A DNA stretch of 64,000 nt from Pollutimonas subterranea. GTDB lineage: Bacteria > Pseudomonadota > Gammaproteobacteria > Burkholderiales > Burkholderiaceae_B. Below the pieces are notes generated by a model. It was given only the letters and a program-made list of their open reading frames with translations. It did not search any database and was not told where the DNA came from. Shown in pieces: positions 8,217 through 17,026 of this stretch. The number at the start of each line of letters is the position of its first letter. The stretch's first letter is position 1. The stretch is from contig NZ_PDNW01000018.1 in assembly GCF_002849655.1 (NCBI RefSeq), forward strand, positions 1 through 64,000. Reading direction: 5' to 3'. Both the position numbers and the translations under genes were made by a program.

Positions 8217-8585
8217 CCTTCAAAAGCCAGTTTGTTTTCCTGCTGACCGGGGCCGAAGATTTCGAGCCTGATCGTAGGTTTTCGGCGTTCGCAGTAATAC
8301 GGTTCCTGCGGTGTTGCCGCCGTTGCCGTGAGTTCGTCGCCTTGCCGTGCTGAACCGCTGGCAGGGGCTGGTGAACAGGAACGTGGAATATATGGAGGGG
8401 ACCCGCATGGCGGGGAGGAAGCCGTTTATGCCGCGAAAGCCAGGGCAGCGGCAACAGATGGCGGTACAGTCGGCGTTTTGGGCGGCGCAGTCATGGCAGC
8501 GGTAACGACGGCCCGATATGCACTGATTGCGAATGCTGGCCCGCGCGGCGAGCGCCACCATCGCCCGGTGGGCGATCTAACTTGA
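8217..8585 (-). repeat. Structured leader element, copy B (upstream of radC)
   Basis: Diverged second copy of the element at 7124-7490, in the same orientation and with the same spacing of blocks. The distal hairpin 8560-8576 (ATCGCCC-GGT-GGGCGAT) aligns with the copy A hairpin but differs at paired positions on both arms, so pairing is kept. The 8586-8803 remainder holds a 12-bp palindrome CACGTTAACGTG (8673-8684) and no gene. Confidence 0.6.
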
Positions 8586-8803
8586 CGCTGTGTTATTGGC
8601 TAATCAGTTCTAGTAATCACGTTTGTGATTGAAATAGCGAATCCAACATAACTTCAACCTGCGTGACTTTGCCACGTTAACGTGATCGCCTCACGGTATC
8701 GCTACGTCCATAAAACGGTCGCTTGCTACCAGCAATGCTTCATCCACTGGGAATATTCGGCATTTGCATACGTTCTGTGAAGGGATGTTAAGCCTCTCCT
8801 TGG

Positions 8804-9547
8804 CTACGGTTTGTGTCGCTTGCTACTTGCAAACAATTCGATCTTACGGGTTGGGCCGGAGACTATAAGTAGGTCGCCGGGTTGGACCTTCGTGCTTGGC
8901 GTTGCGTGTTGAAAGTCCTCGTTAGCACGTTTGACGCCTACAACTGTGATGCCAAACTTCTCACGCACCTTGGATTCGAAAAGAGCATGGTCGTGCGTGG
9001 CAGCAGGGGCATGGATCTTGGCAATGGCGAATCCATCGTCAAATTCGATGAAATCCATCATGCGGCCAGTAATTTGATGTGCAACCCGCTCGCCCATATC
9101 TGCTTCCGGATAGACGACATGGTGAGCTCCGATGCGTTGGGCAATCTGTCCATGCTCAGGCGTCGTCGCCTTGACCCAAATATCCTTGATACCCAACTCC
9201 GTAAGCGCCATGATGGTCATCAGGTTAGCCGCGAGGTCCGAGCCAATGCCTACAATTGCATGGGCGAAATCAGCAACTCCCAGTTGTCGCAAGACCTGTG
9301 CGTTGGTCGAGTTCGCTTGAATGGTATGAGTGAGCTCCTCTGCCCAGTGCCGGACGGGCTCAGGGTCCAGGTCTATCCCCATAACATCGTGCCCCAGCCT
9401 CATTAGAGATTGGGCGACTGAACCTCCAAACCGACCCAGGCCCACTACAACGACACTGTCGCCCTTCGAGAAAGAAAACTGTTCTGTGAATAATCTAGCC
9501 AACAATTGGATGCTCCTCGGGAAAGCGATAGGGCATACGTCGCTCAC
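8804..9547 (-). CDS. KtrA/TrkA-type potassium uptake regulatory protein (RCK)
   Basis: The protein has up to 247 residues. A Rossmann RCK_N domain begins with VVVVGLGRFGGSVAQ and ends its first unit with the acidic GIDLDPEP. A C-terminal RCK_C domain follows (LFESKVREKFGITVVGV). It would gate the membrane subunit encoded just upstream. The ATG at 9547 overlaps the TrkH gene by 53 bases. A TTG near 9500 immediately ahead of ARLFTEQF would give the family's usual N-terminus, so the true start may be there. The order TrkH-RCK on one strand indicates a two-gene operon. Confidence 0.88.
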   Translation of the reverse strand: MSDVCPIAFPRSIQLLARLFTEQFSFSKGDSVVVVGLGRFGGSVAQSLMRLGHDVMGIDLDPEPVRHWAEELTHTIQANSTNAQVLRQLGVADFAHAIVGIGSDLAANLMTIMALTELGIKDIWVKATTPEHGQIAQRIGAHHVVYPEADMGERVAHQITGRMMDFIEFDDGFAIAKIHAPAATHDHALFESKVREKFGITVVGVKRANEDFQHATPSTKVQPGDLLIVSGPTRKIELFASSKRHKP

Positions 9548-10823
9548 CCAGTATTAACGACGCAGCGAGAGTGATAGTCCCTACCCGACCGAAGTACATC
9601 AGCGCAGTCAGCACGAGCTGTGCAGACTCGGGCAGATCGGCGGTAATTCCGGTGGAAAGTCCGACAGTACCGAATGCAGAGATGACCTCAAAGATAACTT
9701 GATCTGTCGGAAAGTCGGTGCTGCGTAAGATTACGAGCGTCCCCATTACAACTAGGGCGCTTCCCAGTACGAACACTGTAATGGCCTGCCTTTGGGCCGA
9801 CGGGCCGACTCTGCGACCAAACGCTTCACTGTCGCTGTGCCCTTTAAGTTCCGCAATGACGAGCAAGGCGAGAATCACTGCGGTCCCTACCTTGACGCCG
9901 CCCGCAGTACCGGCACTGCCACCGCCAATGAACATCAAGAAGTAATGTAGCGCCCAACTCTCGGGAGTCATCGCGCCGATGTCGATCGAGTTAAAGCCTG
10001 CGGTGCGCGACGATACCGAGGCAAACGCAGCTGAGAGTAGCTTGTCTGACATTGACATTGTCGCAAACGTTTTGGGATTGCCCCATTCAAAAAACAACAC
10101 CGCAACAAATCCGATGATGAGCAGCAATCCTGTTCCCGTCAACGTAAGCTTAGTGTGCAGCGACCAATGGCGAGGATCTTTGGCTTTGACTCGCAAGTCT
10201 TGGAGAACTGGAAAGCCGATGCCTCCCACGATGATCGCCATCATAATCGGCAGCAAAATGAACGCATCGCTGGCATACCGCATGAGGCTGTCGGCGTGAA
10301 TAGAAAAGCCCGCATTATTGAACGCAGAGATCGCATGGAAAAGGCCGCTCCAAGCGGCCTCACGCCATGGCATGTCGTATGCAAAATACATACGAAGAGT
10401 TAAGAAAGCCGCGATGATAAGTTCAGAGACAAGCGTCACTCCGAGCACCACCTTAGCTACGTTGGTGACATCTCCCAAGCCTAGGGAGTGGGTCTCGACC
10501 TGGGTAACGAGCCTGGTTCGAAGCCGCAAGGAACGGTTGACCATTAACCCCAGCAAAGTGGCCGCAGTCATCATCCCGAAACCGCCCACCTGACACAAAA
10601 TCATGATGATGGACTGGCCGAAGGTAGACCAATAAGTACCTGTATCCACAACGACCAGGCCGGTCACGCAGACAGCGGATACGGCTGTAAAGAATGCTAC
10701 GAGCCATGGTGCAGATTGGTTCCCAGCATGGGCCAGGGGCAACATTAGGAGAAGAGTACCAAATACAATCGCCAGCAGAAATCCTAAGGCTACTGCTCTA
10801 GTAGGATGGAGCAAGGATGTCAT
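9495..10823 (-). CDS. TrkH/KtrB-family potassium uptake membrane protein
   Basis: The protein has 442 residues, the size of KtrB-like rather than long TrkH proteins. Multiple membrane helices alternate with Gly-containing pore loops (TAVSAVCVTGLVV, ISAFNNAGFS, SSRTAGFNSID, ISAFGTVGLSTG), the four-repeat filter pattern of this superfamily. It would pass K+ (with Na+ in KtrB relatives) into the cell. Its stop overlaps the start of the RCK partner gene, which points to co-translation. Confidence 0.92.
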   Translation of the reverse strand: MTSLLHPTRAVALGFLLAIVFGTLLLMLPLAHAGNQSAPWLVAFFTAVSAVCVTGLVVVDTGTYWSTFGQSIIMILCQVGGFGMMTAATLLGLMVNRSLRLRTRLVTQVETHSLGLGDVTNVAKVVLGVTLVSELIIAAFLTLRMYFAYDMPWREAAWSGLFHAISAFNNAGFSIHADSLMRYASDAFILLPIMMAIIVGGIGFPVLQDLRVKAKDPRHWSLHTKLTLTGTGLLLIIGFVAVLFFEWGNPKTFATMSMSDKLLSAAFASVSSRTAGFNSIDIGAMTPESWALHYFLMFIGGGSAGTAGGVKVGTAVILALLVIAELKGHSDSEAFGRRVGPSAQRQAITVFVLGSALVVMGTLVILRSTDFPTDQVIFEVISAFGTVGLSTGITADLPESAQLVLTALMYFGRVGTITLAASLILGERRMPYRFPEEHPIVG

Positions 10824-11137
10824 GTGGCTGAAGCTTTTTTATTGTCCATTCTTACGGCTGCGAGGCGCTGTATCGCATTGACGCCTTTATAACGCAAATT
10901 TCCCCACATCACATGTTCACGGGAAAAATTGTATGGCTTTTTCAATGATGTCTGTAAAACGGTCGCTTGATGGCCTGCCTGAGGCGCTAACCAGCAGCAT
11001 CAAGACCTGACCCAGATCGACCCACCCTAGCGACGCATCGAGCAGTGTTGTCCTGTCAAGCGTCTCACCTTGGCCAGAATCACATCAATGGTATATTTTC
11101 TGATTGCCAAAAGGTTATCAATTGATGCGACAGCTTC
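10824..11137. other. Divergent promoter region between trkH-like gene and kup
   Basis: This is a 314-base gap with no gene. A weak promoter-like pair for kup is TTGGCC (11070-11075) and TATATT (11092-11097) with a 16-base spacer. It contains the 15-mer TAAAACGGTCGCTTG (10955-10969), repeated at 8711-8725 on the far side of the two-gene potassium operon. Confidence 0.35.
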
Positions 11138-13039
11138 ATGAGTAGTGCAAACATGCTAAACGATGCCGGAAAATCTGCACGATCTCCGGGTGCGGCTATT
11201 CTGTTGGGCGCATTAGGCGTTGTCTATGGCGACATCGGGACGAGCCCGTTGTACGCTATGAAAGTGTCGCTTTCAGGATTTGCCACTCTTAATCCAGAAC
11301 ATGTGTTGGGCGTGCTCTCGCTCTTGTTCTGGCTGCTTATGATCGTTGTCTCGCTCAAATATGTCATCTGCGTTTTACAGGCAGACAACCGTGGCGAAGG
11401 CGGTATTTTGGCTCTGATGGAGCTAGCCATCCGGGGAATGCCGAAAGGTAAAAAGTGGATCTTCACCATTTTTGGCCTTATTGGCGCTTCTCTCTTCTAT
11501 GGCGACAGCGTAATTACACCAGCCATTTCGGTGTTGTCGGCTCTTGAAGGCATCAGTATCGTATCGCATCGCCTTGATGAATGGATTGTGCCCTTATCAA
11601 TCGTCGTGCTGAGTGGCCTGTTTGCAATTCAATCTCGGGGCACCGGCGCAATGGGCAAACTCTTTGGCCCCATCATGTTGCTGTGGTTCTTAACTTTGGG
11701 CATATTAGGCGTTTGGCGCATTTCGCAGACTCCAGAAATCCTTCGCGCACTAAATCCACTTTGGGCCATCTCCTTTATTAGTGATGCGCCGTGGGAAGTG
11801 TTCTTATTGTTGGGTGCGATTGTGTTGGCCGTAACCGGCGCAGAAGCCTTGTACGTCGATATGGGTCACTTCGGACGTCCGGCGATACGCCGAGCATGGT
11901 TTGGTGTTGTCATGCCGGGCTTGGTTCTTTCGTATTTCGGGCAAGGGGCATTGCTTCTGGCAGACCCGACCGCCATTAGGAACCCCTTCTTCTTAATGGC
12001 TCCGTCATGGGGCCTTGTTCCCTTGGTAGTTTTGGCCACACTTGCCACCATCATTGCCTCACAAGCCGTCATTTCAGGGGCATTTTCCATCACGAGACAA
12101 GCCGTTCAACTCGGTTACTGGCCGCGCATGGTTATTCAACATACCTCGGCCAGCGAAGAAGGACAGATCTACCTACCGCGCGTAAACATATTATTGTTTA
12201 TCGCCGTTCTGATACTCGTCGTCGGATTCGGCTCGTCGGATCGCCTCGCTCATGCGTATGGCTTTGCCGTCACCGGTACCATGCTCATGACATCACTGCT
12301 CGCTTTTCTGGTGCTCCCAAGAAATTCGACAGGTTCGAGACGAGCACTATGGTTTTCCCTCTTAAGCATTTTCCTGGTAATCGATGTGCTGCTGTTCTCG
12401 TCAAACGCTCTAAAGCTATTTGAAGGCGGCTGGCTGCCCTTGGGAATCGGGTTGAGCATACTGGCGCTGATGATCACTTGGAAACAAGGCCGAGATAAGC
12501 TGCATGAGGCTTTAACCGATGGTCAACAGCCTCTCAAAGAGTTCATGGTGTCACTTGAGGCGTATCCGCCAACACGTGTGCCGGGTACCGCCGTCTTTAT
12601 GAGCATGATTGTTAACACCGTACCACCGGCGTTATTACATAATTTGAAGCACAACAAGGTGTTGCACGAGCAGGTCTTGTTCTTGACCGTACAAAGTGCG
12701 GGCATTCCTTATGTTCCGTCCGAAGAACAATGTCAGTTAGAGCGTTTGAGCGCGTCAAGTTGGCAAGCGACAGCGACGTGGGGTTTTAAACAAGACCCCC
12801 ATGTGCCGCTGCTGCTGGAGCAAATGGCCAAAGAGCATCCAGAACTTAATCTCGAACCGTTGGAAGTTTCCTATTTTCTGTCAAGGCAAACGGTGTTAGT
12901 GGTGCGCAAGCTGTCGTTGGTGTCGCGCTGGCGGCGAACCTTGTTTGCATTTATGGCGCGCAATTCGAGCGCCAGCACACGATTCTTCAAAATTCCTCCC
13001 AACCGTGTGGTTGAGATGGGAATGCAACAAGAGATATAG
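11138..13039 (+). CDS. kup: Kup-family low-affinity potassium transporter
   Basis: The protein has 633 residues, the usual Kup length. The N-terminus contains the family hallmark ALGVVYGDIGTSPLYA, followed by about 12 membrane helices and the block FYGDSVITPAISVLSALEG. A hydrophilic C-terminal cytoplasmic domain covers about residues 460-633. It acts as a K+/H+ symporter in the inner membrane. A second ATG five codons in is an alternative start. The Kv-type channel gene follows 66 bases downstream on the same strand, so they may share a transcript. Confidence 0.95.
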   Translation: MSSANMLNDAGKSARSPGAAILLGALGVVYGDIGTSPLYAMKVSLSGFATLNPEHVLGVLSLLFWLLMIVVSLKYVICVLQADNRGEGGILALMELAIRGMPKGKKWIFTIFGLIGASLFYGDSVITPAISVLSALEGISIVSHRLDEWIVPLSIVVLSGLFAIQSRGTGAMGKLFGPIMLLWFLTLGILGVWRISQTPEILRALNPLWAISFISDAPWEVFLLLGAIVLAVTGAEALYVDMGHFGRPAIRRAWFGVVMPGLVLSYFGQGALLLADPTAIRNPFFLMAPSWGLVPLVVLATLATIIASQAVISGAFSITRQAVQLGYWPRMVIQHTSASEEGQIYLPRVNILLFIAVLILVVGFGSSDRLAHAYGFAVTGTMLMTSLLAFLVLPRNSTGSRRALWFSLLSIFLVIDVLLFSSNALKLFEGGWLPLGIGLSILALMITWKQGRDKLHEALTDGQQPLKEFMVSLEAYPPTRVPGTAVFMSMIVNTVPPALLHNLKHNKVLHEQVLFLTVQSAGIPYVPSEEQCQLERLSASSWQATATWGFKQDPHVPLLLEQMAKEHPELNLEPLEVSYFLSRQTVLVVRKLSLVSRWRRTLFAFMARNSSASTRFFKIPPNRVVEMGMQQEI

Positions 13040-13104
13040 CGGCACAGTAGCTCACAAGCGCCTTGACGGCGTTGCAATGAGCCAGCTGTTAACGGAATGC
13101 GTAC

Positions 13105-14013
13105 ATGAAGACTCAAGGATCGAAAGGCATACCGCCACGGACACCGACTCGATCTGACGGTGCCGCTTATTTTGGCAAGCCGGAATCGCGATTTCGCGAT
13201 CGCTTGTTCGTGATTATCTTTGAAGCCGATACGCGATCCGGCCGATGGTTCGATTTCGCGCTGATCGCGGCCATATTGTTAAGTGTGGCAGTAGTGATGC
13301 TTGATAGCATTGCGTCGATAAATAGCCGTCATGGCGCAGCTCTGCGGGCTTTCGAGTGGTTCTTTACGCTGGCGTTCACGGTCGAGTATCTCGCCCGGCT
13401 AGCATGCGTGAAGCATCCGCTGAGATACGCAAGAAGCTTTTACGGGATAGTGGACCTTCTTGCGATCCTGCCCAGTTATGCTGCGTTTTTCGTCCCAGAA
13501 CTACATGCCCTCTTCGACCTACGCCTGTTGCGATTGCTGCGTATTTTCCGGCTTTTGAAGCTCGCCGCGTATGTAGAAGAGTATTCAATGCTAGGTAGCG
13601 CATTACTGGCGAGCAAGCGCAAAATTGTCATCTTTCTGTCAGTTGTTGCGATAATCGTCATTGTTAATGGCACGTTGCTTTATGTCATTGAGGGTGGCCC
13701 GGGATCTGCCTTCAGTAGCATTCCGACTTCCGTCTATTTTGCCATCACAGCGGTCACGACCGTGGGCTTCGGAGACATAACGCCACAGACCGACCTTGGA
13801 AGGGCCATCACCTCAATCAGCATGCTTGTCGGCTGGAGCATTCTGGCTGTCCCAACCGGAATTATCAGTTCAGAAATGACCAGCCAACGATTCCTTGCCC
13901 GCCCGAATACCCGTACCTGTCCGGACTGCCTTACGACCGGGTTGGATGAAACAGCAAAGTTTTGCCGCAATTGCGGCACGAAGCTTCCCCCGTTCGCGCA
14001 AGACGTCAAGTAG
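13105..14013 (+). CDS. Kv-type voltage-gated potassium channel with C-terminal zinc ribbon
   Basis: The protein has 302 residues. Helices S1-S4 include an arginine-rich S4-like segment (LRLLRLLRIFRLLKLA). The pore loop carries the selectivity filter TTVGFGDITP between S5 and S6. The C-terminus holds two CxxC pairs (CPDC and CRNC, 17 residues apart), a rubredoxin-like zinc ribbon absent from minimal Kv channels. It would conduct K+ across the inner membrane. The ribbon may be an assembly or sensing module; its role is unknown. Confidence 0.9.
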   Translation: MKTQGSKGIPPRTPTRSDGAAYFGKPESRFRDRLFVIIFEADTRSGRWFDFALIAAILLSVAVVMLDSIASINSRHGAALRAFEWFFTLAFTVEYLARLACVKHPLRYARSFYGIVDLLAILPSYAAFFVPELHALFDLRLLRLLRIFRLLKLAAYVEEYSMLGSALLASKRKIVIFLSVVAIIVIVNGTLLYVIEGGPGSAFSSIPTSVYFAITAVTTVGFGDITPQTDLGRAITSISMLVGWSILAVPTGIISSEMTSQRFLARPNTRTCPDCLTTGLDETAKFCRNCGTKLPPFAQDVK

Positions 14014-14245
14014 ATCACAACGCAACCGGTTATTCCTCTCAATCGCCTCATCGGTGTCCATCCCTTTCGAACAAGCCGAATGTGACTTCTGAAGTGCACG
14101 GGGACTTGTAGAAGCTCCGGCATCTGGAAAATGGAGCTTGACGAAGAGCGAATAAGCTTTTCCCCACGATTCTGTAATGATCGTCACCCCATAGCGGTCG
14201 GCCATAGCCTGAAAAGGATCGATTGGAGGCAGTTATGGCCGCTCG

Positions 14246-14593
14246 CTATCCCGTCTCTAATCGGGAAGCTTCGAAGGCGACCATGTGCTCGCGTCGGGTC
14301 TGCTCCGGCTGCCCGTATTCGCTCCAGCTTTCGACCGGCACTTTGAGCTGTGACGCCACGATGCGCAGCAAGGGCGGAAATGGCGGCTCATTAGCGCCCA
14401 GGATGACGCCGAGGAATCGCAGGTAGCAAAGCTGAACAGCGAAGCCCAGCCGATTCGCAGGTCCGCGCCGCTGATGGATCACCGACAGATCGGTTTCGCT
14501 GAACGTGTAGTACCGGATCAGATCGTCTTTGGCATCGGGCAATGCCAACAGGTTTTCGCGCTCCGTGGCGGACAGAATGGAACGACGCGGCAT
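14246..14593 (-). pseudogene. tnpA: Truncated Tn3-family transposase (N-terminal fragment)
   Basis: Residues 1 to about 105 match the N-terminus of Tn21/Tn501-group TnpA ([57 protein letters not shown]). After REH the sequence stops resembling transposase and reaches a stop within about ten residues. A full TnpA has close to 1,000 residues, so the catalytic DDE domain is gone. It begins two bases after the tnpR stop, as in intact elements. Confidence 0.88.
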
Positions 14594-14595
14594 GC

Positions 14596-15153
14596 TCAGG
14601 ACTCGCGCAGGTACTGATACAAGGTTTCGCGGCTGATGCCGAAGTCGCGGGCGATCAGGGCCTTTTGCTCACCCGCCGCAACACGCCGCTTCAGTTCGGC
14701 AATCTGCTCATCGTTCAATGACTTCTTGCGGCCCCGGTACGCACCCCGCTGCCGGGCGAGCGAGATCCCTTCACGCTGTCGCTCGCGGATCAAGGCTCGC
14801 TCGAACTCGGCAAACGCGCCCATCACCGACAGCATCAAATTTGCCATCGGCGAGTCTTCGCCGGTGAAGGCCAGGCTTTCCTTTACGAATTCGATGCGCA
14901 CGCCGCGCTTCGTCAGACCCTGCACGATGCGCCGCAAGTCATCCAGGTTGCGTGCCAGCCGATCCATGCTGTGCACCACTACGGTGTCGCCTTCGCGCAC
15001 GAAAGCAAGCAGCCTTTCCAGCTCGGGACGCTGGGTGTCCTTGCCGGACGCCTTGTCGGTGAACACCCGCGCCACCTGAACTCCCTCCAATTGCCGTTCC
15101 GGGTTTGGGTCGAAGCTGCTGACGCGAACGTAGCCGATGCGTTGACCGTACAA
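14596..15153 (-). CDS. tnpR: Tn3-family resolvase (serine recombinase)
   Basis: The protein has 185 residues from a TTG start at 15153, preceded at ideal distance by GGAGG. Longer in-frame reading to 15213 is unlikely, because 185-186 residues is the family length. The catalytic serine lies in GYVRVSS near the N-terminus. [32 protein letters not shown] is split here only for description: the GEDSPMANL and [14 protein letters not shown] blocks are family hallmarks. The C-terminal helix-turn-helix ends [11 protein letters not shown]. It resolves cointegrates at res, which should lie just upstream (15154-15307). Confidence 0.93.
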   Translation of the reverse strand: MYGQRIGYVRVSSFDPNPERQLEGVQVARVFTDKASGKDTQRPELERLLAFVREGDTVVVHSMDRLARNLDDLRRIVQGLTKRGVRIEFVKESLAFTGEDSPMANLMLSVMGAFAEFERALIRERQREGISLARQRGAYRGRKKSLNDEQIAELKRRVAAGEQKALIARDFGISRETLYQYLRES

Positions 15154-15307
15154 AGTGCCTCCAAGGGGTAATGTGTCAGAGTGAAATCTATTACTCTTGA
15201 CTGATTGTGTCAATAAATTGAATTGTCGACTCTATTCTGACGGTGCTTACCGGCAACATCTGACATCAGGATAGGGTATAGCTCAAATTGACGTTGATAC
15301 ACCAAAT

Positions 15308-15613
15308 TCAGTGACCCTCGATCATTTCCCCAAACAGTTCCTTGACCTTTGCCCGGGCCTCTGCAAGCGCAATCCGGCCTTGTTCGGTGATCGCGTAGAC
15401 ACGCCGTTCCCTCCGCCCGGTGCGCTCGTGGTGTGAGGTCAAGTAGCCTTTTTTCTCCAGCCCGTGCAGCATTGGGTATAGAGTTCCGGCACTCAGTTCG
15501 TAGCCATGACGTCGTAGCTCTTCGATGATGCCAAGGCCGAAGATGGGTTCCTCGGAGGCATGGTGCAGGATGTGCAGACGAATCAGGCCGCCGTAAAGAT
15601 CTTTGTCAGTCAT
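15308..15613 (-). CDS. PadR-family transcriptional regulator
   Basis: The protein has 101 residues from MTDKDLYGG; an in-frame ATG 21 bases upstream would overlap chrA. The PadR winged helix is clear (IFGLGIIEELRRHGYELSAGTLYPMLHGLEKKGYL) with YPMLHGLEKKGYL as the recognition region and a C-terminal helix. It lies just downstream of chrA on the same strand, a common arrangement in which the PadR protein is thought to control chromate-responsive expression. The inducer is not evident from sequence. Confidence 0.9.
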   Translation of the reverse strand: MTDKDLYGGLIRLHILHHASEEPIFGLGIIEELRRHGYELSAGTLYPMLHGLEKKGYLTSHHERTGRRERRVYAITEQGRIALAEARAKVKELFGEMIEGH

Positions 15614-15620
15614 TCGTGCC

Positions 15621-16820
15621 TCACAACGCGACACTCAGCAGCCACCCCGCTGCACCGCTGCCGACGACAACTAGCCACGGCGGAAGCTTCCAGAACATCA
15701 ATGCGACAAGAGCAACCAGTGCCAAGCCGAAGTCTTGCGGCTGAAAGATGGCGTTAGTCCATACAGGGTGGTAGAGCGCAGCCAGCAGTAAGCCGACAAC
15801 AGCAGCATTGACCCCGGCCAGCGCGGCTTGCGTACCCGTATTGCGGCGCAGACGCTCCCAAAATGGCATGGCTCCAACGACCAGCAAGAAAGAGGGCGCG
15901 AAGATAGCCAGCAGGCAAACAATGCCGCCTACCCAGCCCGAAGGCGCCGTGTTCATTGAGGCCCCAAGGAACGCGGCAAAAGTGAACAAAGGGCCGGGCA
16001 CAGCTTGGGCCGCCCCGTATCCGGCGAGGAAAGATTCATTACTCACCCAGCCCGAGGGCACCACTTCGGCTTGCAGCAGTGGCAACACAACGTGCCCACC
16101 ACCGAACACCAGCGACCCTACACGGTAGAAGGCGTCCACCACTGCCATCGTTTGACTTGGCAGCAGTTTTGCCAAGAGTGGTAGGCCAATCAGCAGGGCA
16201 AAAAATAGCGATAGCCAGAGCGCGCCGGCCCGGTGACTGACCGTGATAGGTAATGGGTCGTGCTCAACAGTTTGCGCGGGCTTGAACAATAGGCGGCCTG
16301 CGATGCCTGCGGCTGCAATGACACCGACCTGCCCCCACGCGGACGGTACAAGCAGGACCGCACAGGCGGCAATCGCCATGATGGTGACTCTCAGACTATC
16401 CGTGCACAGGTTGCGCGCCATGCCCCATACCGCTTGGGCGACCACGGCAACGGCGACCACTTTTAGGCCATGCAACATGCCAGGCGAGACGGAATCGCCA
16501 TAGTTCGAAATACCCAGCGCGAACAAGATCAGTGCAATGGCCGAGGGCAGCGTGAAGCCCGCCCAAGCCGCCAATGCACCGCGGTATCCTGCCCGAGATA
16601 GTCCCAATGCTATGCCGACCTGGCTGCTTGCTGGCCCCGGCAGGAATTGGCAAAGTGCTACCAGATCGGCATAGCTGCGTTCAGACAGCCAGCGCCGCCG
16701 CGTGACGAACTCGGCGCGGAAGTAGCCCAAGTGCGCAATGGGGCCGCCGAAAGAGGTCAGCCCAAGGCGCAGAAAGATGAGAAATACAGACCATGGACTG
16801 CGGTCGTCGGCGTTGGCCAT
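15621..16820 (-). CDS. chrA: ChrA chromate efflux transporter
   Basis: The protein has 399 residues, the long ChrA type with two tandem CHR domains. The first domain has LTSFGGPIAHLGYFR and LPGPASSQVGIALG; the second has FGGGHVVLPLLQAEVV and AQAVPGPLFTFAAFLG. It is an inner-membrane transporter that expels chromate. It is the first gene inside the transposon's right terminal repeat and is followed by padR, which starts after an 8-base gap or with a small overlap. Confidence 0.95.
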   Translation of the reverse strand: MANADDRSPWSVFLIFLRLGLTSFGGPIAHLGYFRAEFVTRRRWLSERSYADLVALCQFLPGPASSQVGIALGLSRAGYRGALAAWAGFTLPSAIALILFALGISNYGDSVSPGMLHGLKVVAVAVVAQAVWGMARNLCTDSLRVTIMAIAACAVLLVPSAWGQVGVIAAAGIAGRLLFKPAQTVEHDPLPITVSHRAGALWLSLFFALLIGLPLLAKLLPSQTMAVVDAFYRVGSLVFGGGHVVLPLLQAEVVPSGWVSNESFLAGYGAAQAVPGPLFTFAAFLGASMNTAPSGWVGGIVCLLAIFAPSFLLVVGAMPFWERLRRNTGTQAALAGVNAAVVGLLLAALYHPVWTNAIFQPQDFGLALVALVALMFWKLPPWLVVVGSGAAGWLLSVAL

Positions 16821-16944
16821 GCGTTCGCCTTTATTTGCAACAGACTCAAATACAATAATCGAAATACGATAACGAATTTCGATTATTGGTCAAAAGACGC
16901 ATTCCTGCAACTCATCTTTTTCACCGACATCGTGCGATGCGCTC

Positions 16945-16982
16945 TATAGCGTGCTTTATTTTCCGTTTTCTGAGGCGAGCCC
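16945..16982 (-). repeat. Tn21-type 38-bp terminal inverted repeat
   Basis: Read on the minus strand from 16982 it begins GGGCTCGCCTCAGAAAACGG and continues AAAATAAAGCACGC. This matches the conserved inner part of Tn21-subgroup repeats, with differences in the outermost bases and the last few bases. It marks the outer end of the chrA transposon. The left partner is missing. Confidence 0.8.
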
Positions 16983-17026
16983 ATACTGACGATAGCATGA
17001 CGTTTGAATTACGACTTACGTTTACA

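Larger units (their letters stand above)
14246..16982 (-). mobile_element. Remnant of a Tn21-subgroup transposon carrying chrA-padR
   Basis: Order from the right end: a 38-bp terminal repeat (16945-16982), chrA, padR, a probable res region (15154-15307), tnpR and the first third of a tnpA reading frame. tnpA stops abruptly near 14278 and the opposite terminal repeat is absent, so the left end has been deleted and the unit cannot transpose by itself. Cargo is chromate resistance. Confidence 0.8.

Noticed and set aside
8220..8561. 113-codon minus-strand frame through leader element B
   Set aside because: It coincides with the repeated structured element, the frame is not kept in copy A and the protein has no sensible composition.
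13870..14205. 111-codon minus-strand frame after the Kv channel gene
   Set aside because: It overlaps the 3' end of a clear coding gene, has no ribosome site and no recognisable domain.
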